64,000 bases of DNA from Pantoea conspicua. Its GTDB lineage: Bacteria > Pseudomonadota > Gammaproteobacteria > Enterobacterales > Enterobacteriaceae. Below the pieces are notes generated by a model. It did not search any database. It worked only from the letters and a program-made list of their open reading frames with translations, and had not been told where the DNA came from. How positions within the stretch are numbered: position 1 is the stretch's first letter; every line of letters begins with the position of its first letter. The stretch is from the NCBI RefSeq assembly GCF_002095315.1, contig NZ_MLFN01000009.1, forward strand, positions 24,131 to 88,130, in the 5' to 3' direction. Positions 61,091-64,000 of the stretch are shown piece after piece. The position numbers were made by a program, and so were the translations under genes.

Positions 61091-62971
61091 ATGACGAAAA
61101 CTACCGCATCGCTGTTTGCCTTTAGTGCAACGGCGGTTTCTCTCTGGGCGCAAAACGGTTTTGCTCAGGGGAATGATGATACGCAAATAGTCACTGCCAA
61201 TCGTTTTGTTCAGCCGGTGTCGAGCGTGCTGGCACCCACCACAGTGGTCACGCGGGATGAGATCGACCGCTGGCAGGCTAAAAGCCTGACCGATGTGATG
61301 CGTCGTCTGCCCGGCGTCGATATTACTCAAAGCGGTGGCATGGGACAGCAGAGTTCGCTGTTTATCCGCGGCACCGAGTCCCGGCACGTCCTGATTCTGA
61401 TTGATGGCATTCGCCTCAACCAGGCCGGAATTTCCGGCTCCTCCGATCTCAGCCAGATTCCTCTTTCGCTGGTGCAGCGGATTGAATATATCCGCGGCGC
61501 GCGTTCAGCGGTCTACGGTTCGGATGCGATTGGCGGCGTGGTCAATATCATCACCGGCCGGGCGCAACCGGGCACCATGCTGACGGCGGGCGTCGGTTCC
61601 AACGGTTACCAGTCTTACGATGGCGCTACGCAGCAGATGCTGGGTGACGCAACGAAGCTGACCCTGGCGGGTAACTATACCTATACCAAAGGGTATGACG
61701 TGGTGGCGGGTTATCCCAACGATTATGGCCCGGCGCAACATGACCGTGATGGCTTCATGAGCAAAACGCTGTATGGCAATCTTGAGCATCAGTTCAGTGA
61801 TGAACTCAGCGGTTTTGTGCGCGGCTACGGTTTTGATAACCGCACCGCCTACGACGGCTCAGAGAGCTACGATGCCAGTTACACCAGCGTCATCGGTCTG
61901 GCGGATACCCGTCAGCTCTACAGCCAGACCTGGGACACCGGCTTACGCTTTAATCGGGATATCTACTCAACCCAGCTTATCGCCAGCTATGGTCGCACCA
62001 AAGACATTAACTACGATCCGCGCAATGGCCGCTACGGCGCCGCGTCTACCTTTGATGATGTCACCCAGTACAATCTGCAGTGGGGTAACACTGTGCAGGT
62101 GGGGCAGGGCGCTATCAGCGCCGGTGTTGACTGGCAGAAAGAGACGACCGAACCGGGCACCAACACTCTGTCAGAGGGCTATGAGCAGCGCAACACGGGA
62201 CTTTATCTGACTGGCCAGCAGCAGTTTGGCAGTGTGACACTGGAAGGGGCAGTGCGCGGTGATGATAACAACCAGTTTGGCTGGCACAACACCTGGCAGA
62301 CCGCCGTTGGCTGGGAGTTTATCTCTGGTTACCGCGCATTTGCTTCTTACGGGACAGCCTTTAAGGCGCCGAACCTCTCTCAGGTCTACAGTCCCTTTTA
62401 TGGTAATCGCGACCTCGACCCGGAAAAGAGTAAGCAATGGGAAGGTGGGTTTGAAGGCCTGACCGGACCGGTTAACTGGCGTGTATCAGGGTATCGCAAT
62501 GATATCGATAACCTGATTGATAGCGATCCGGCGACCTATCGCTACTACAACATTAAGCAGGCACGCATTAAAGGTGTTGAGGCGACCGCTTCTTTTGATA
62601 CCGGGCCACTGGCGCATCAGCTCTCTTATGATTATGTCGATGCCCGCGACGGCAGTACCGACCAGCCACTTATCCGTCGTGCTAAACAGCAGGTGAAGTA
62701 TCAACTCGACTGGACGCTGTATGATTTTGACTGGTCAGTGACTTATCACTATCTGGGCGACCGTTATGATACCAACTTCAACAGTTCGCCCAGCCGTCGT
62801 GTGAAGCTGGGCGGGGTAAGCCTGTGGGATCTTGCTGTCTCATATCCGGTCACTTCACAACTCACGGTTCGTGGTAGAATTGCCAACCTGTTCGATAAAG
62901 ATTACGAGACAGTGTATGGCTATCAAACCCCAGGACGAGAGTATTACCTCAGTGGCAGCTACAGCTTCTGA
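61091..62971 (+). CDS. btuB: TonB-dependent vitamin B12 outer-membrane receptor BtuB
   Basis: BtuB imports cobalamins through the outer membrane using TonB energy. The 626-residue precursor has a signal peptide ending NGFAQ and the TonB box [10 protein letters not shown]. The plug carries [31 protein letters not shown] and [19 protein letters not shown]. The barrel ends with aromatic Phe (YYLSGSYSF). ATG 61091 is chosen; an ATG four codons upstream at 61079 is possible. It is controlled by the riboswitch above, and its end overlaps murI. Confidence 0.97.
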   Translation: MTKTTASLFAFSATAVSLWAQNGFAQGNDDTQIVTANRFVQPVSSVLAPTTVVTRDEIDRWQAKSLTDVMRRLPGVDITQSGGMGQQSSLFIRGTESRHVLILIDGIRLNQAGISGSSDLSQIPLSLVQRIEYIRGARSAVYGSDAIGGVVNIITGRAQPGTMLTAGVGSNGYQSYDGATQQMLGDATKLTLAGNYTYTKGYDVVAGYPNDYGPAQHDRDGFMSKTLYGNLEHQFSDELSGFVRGYGFDNRTAYDGSESYDASYTSVIGLADTRQLYSQTWDTGLRFNRDIYSTQLIASYGRTKDINYDPRNGRYGAASTFDDVTQYNLQWGNTVQVGQGAISAGVDWQKETTEPGTNTLSEGYEQRNTGLYLTGQQQFGSVTLEGAVRGDDNNQFGWHNTWQTAVGWEFISGYRAFASYGTAFKAPNLSQVYSPFYGNRDLDPEKSKQWEGGFEGLTGPVNWRVSGYRNDIDNLIDSDPATYRYYNIKQARIKGVEATASFDTGPLAHQLSYDYVDARDGSTDQPLIRRAKQQVKYQLDWTLYDFDWSVTYHYLGDRYDTNFNSSPSRRVKLGGVSLWDLAVSYPVTSQLTVRGRIANLFDKDYETVYGYQTPGREYYLSGSYSF

Positions 62972-63767
62972 TTTGCGCCCCACCGTGCTGGTATTCGACT
63001 CCGGCGTCGGTGGGCTTTCGGTCTATGATGAGGTCCGTCAACTGCTGCCGGACCTTCACTATCTTTACGCCTTCGATAACGCCGGTTTTCCCTATGGCGA
63101 GAAAAGCGAAACCTTTATCGTGGAACGCGTGGTGGCGATTGTTGATGCCATTACCCAGCGCTACCCGCTCTCTCTGGTCATCATCGCCTGTAATACGGCC
63201 AGTACCGTCTCGCTGCCCGCTTTACGTGAGCGCTTTGCTTTTCCGGTGGTGGGGGTCGTGCCGGCAATTAAACCGGCGGCACGTCTGACGCGCAATGGGG
63301 TGGTGGGCTTGCTGGCAACGCGCGCTACGGTACGTCGTCCTTATACACATGAGCTGGTGGCTCAGTTCGCCGGCGCATGTAACATCGAAATGCTGGGGTC
63401 GGCAGAGCTGGTGGAGTTGGCCGAAGCCAAACTGCATGGTGAGGAAGTGGCACTGGAAGAGGTACGTCGTATTGTTCAGCCGTGGCTGCGCATGGCAGAA
63501 CCGCCAGATACGGTGGTATTGGGTTGTACTCACTTTCCTTTACTGCGTGATGAGCTACAACAGGTCTTGCCAGAAGGTACCCGACTCATCGATTCCGGTG
63601 CGGCAATAGCACGACGTACGGCATGGCTACTGGAACACGAAGCACCCGAAGTGCGTTCTTCGCAACATAACGTGGCATTTTGCACTGAACTGGATAGTGA
63701 AGCTGTACAATTATCACCCGTTTTAAGGCGTTATGGCTTTCCTTTGCTGGAAAAACTGGCGGTTTAA
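62916..63767 (+). CDS. murI: glutamate racemase
   Basis: MurI makes D-glutamate for peptidoglycan. The 283-residue protein has [13 protein letters not shown] and the two catalytic cysteines in [14 protein letters not shown] and LGCTHFPLL. The long N-terminal extension ([10 protein letters not shown]...) is typical of enterobacterial MurI. Its ATG lies 56 bases inside btuB in another frame, the same overlap as I recall in E. coli. The rRNA operon follows. Confidence 0.97.
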   Translation: MAIKPQDESITSVAATASDLRPTVLVFDSGVGGLSVYDEVRQLLPDLHYLYAFDNAGFPYGEKSETFIVERVVAIVDAITQRYPLSLVIIACNTASTVSLPALRERFAFPVVGVVPAIKPAARLTRNGVVGLLATRATVRRPYTHELVAQFAGACNIEMLGSAELVELAEAKLHGEEVALEEVRRIVQPWLRMAEPPDTVVLGCTHFPLLRDELQQVLPEGTRLIDSGAAIARRTAWLLEHEAPEVRSSQHNVAFCTELDSEAVQLSPVLRRYGFPLLEKLAV

Positions 63768-63818
63768 CGGCTTTTAGTTGAAAAAATCAGCACTCAGAAT
63801 TTTATTTGAAATTAGCAC

Positions 63819-63846
63819 TTGTCAGCCTCCGGAAACTCCCTATAAT
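63819..63846 (+). promoter_or_regulatory. rRNA operon promoter P1
   Basis: TTGTCA (63819-63824) and TATAAT (63841-63846) are 16 bases apart, followed by the GC-rich discriminator GCGCCTCC. This is the stringently controlled rrn P1 architecture; AT-rich sequence upstream (63780-63815) resembles an UP element. murI followed by rrnB is the E. coli order. Confidence 0.93.
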
Positions 63847-63939
63847 GCGCCTCCACTGACACGGCACAACGGCTTACGAAGCGCCGGGTTAAGTAGGTTC
63901 GAAATCATACGAACCAGTGAGTTAAGCAGAAATTAACGC

Positions 63940-63967
63940 TTGACTGACAATGCGGAAAGCGTAATAT
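63940..63967 (+). promoter_or_regulatory. rRNA operon promoter P2
   Basis: TTGACT (63940-63945) and TAATAT (63962-63967) are 16 bases apart, about 120 bases downstream of P1. CAGCCCGCGCCGC follows, as at E. coli rrn P2. The 16S rRNA gene itself begins beyond position 64000. Confidence 0.9.
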
Positions 63968-64000
63968 ACGCAGCCCGCGCCGCAGGAATATGTGGCAACG

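Overview
The window is chromosomal DNA of a gamma-proteobacterium in the Enterobacterales, most likely Erwiniaceae close to Pantoea or Erwinia. This is inferred from near E. coli-length orthologues throughout, the joined block cysE-trmL-cpxARP-fieF-pfkA-sbp-cdh-tpiA, the five-gene cluster argE/argCBGH with the short-type argG, and a peroxiredoxin-glutaredoxin fusion gene divergent from oxyR. The species cannot be named from the sequence alone. Most of it is ordinary core genome; I see no IS element, prophage, CRISPR array or tRNA.

Layout. 1-7933: end of the LPS-heptose genes (waaF start, hldD), kbl-tdh for threonine catabolism, two overlapping glycosyltransferase genes, then yibQ and envC. 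8187-11776: yibN-grxC-secB-gpsA-cysE and convergent trmL. 11812-14614: the Cpx envelope-stress system (cpxA, cpxR, a CpxR box, cpxP and the 3'-UTR sRNA CpxQ). 15155-22443: a KGG-repeat stress gene, fieF, pfkA, sbp, cdh, tpiA, yiiQ, yiiR, fpr. 22717-28589: emrD, the glycerol operon glpFKX, zapB, rraA. 28746-35682: hslVU, ftsN, cytR, priA, rpmE. 35769-39163: an inserted, more AT-rich two-partner secretion pair. 39465-44760: the methionine genes metJ, metBL and metF with MetJ operators. 44848-53671: ppc and the arginine cluster. 53880-54804: a small accessory locus encoding two microcin-like peptides and a possible immunity protein. 55212-63767: prx-grx, oxyR, sthA, fabR, yijD, trmA, a cobalamin riboswitch with btuB, and murI. 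63768-64000: tandem promoters of an rRNA operon whose 16S gene lies beyond the edge.

The most interesting item is the 54-kb locus between argH and the prx-grx gene. Two paralogous small glycine-rich peptides carry leaders (MRTLSHEELNSVSGA and MRELSTTEQQFVSGA) very like those of class II microcins such as colicin V and microcin L. A 63-residue single-span membrane protein lies just upstream. No C39-peptidase exporter is in the window, so export would have to be supplied from elsewhere.

A second pattern concerns data quality. Four genes (yibN, cpxA, glpX and one microcin-like peptide) each carry a single-base frameshift that is repaired by adding one G/C to a short G/C run, and the repaired lengths match their families. 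This looks more like sequencing or assembly error than decay. Absences relative to E. coli gene order are also notable: no gpmM beside envC, and no menA between hslU and rraA.
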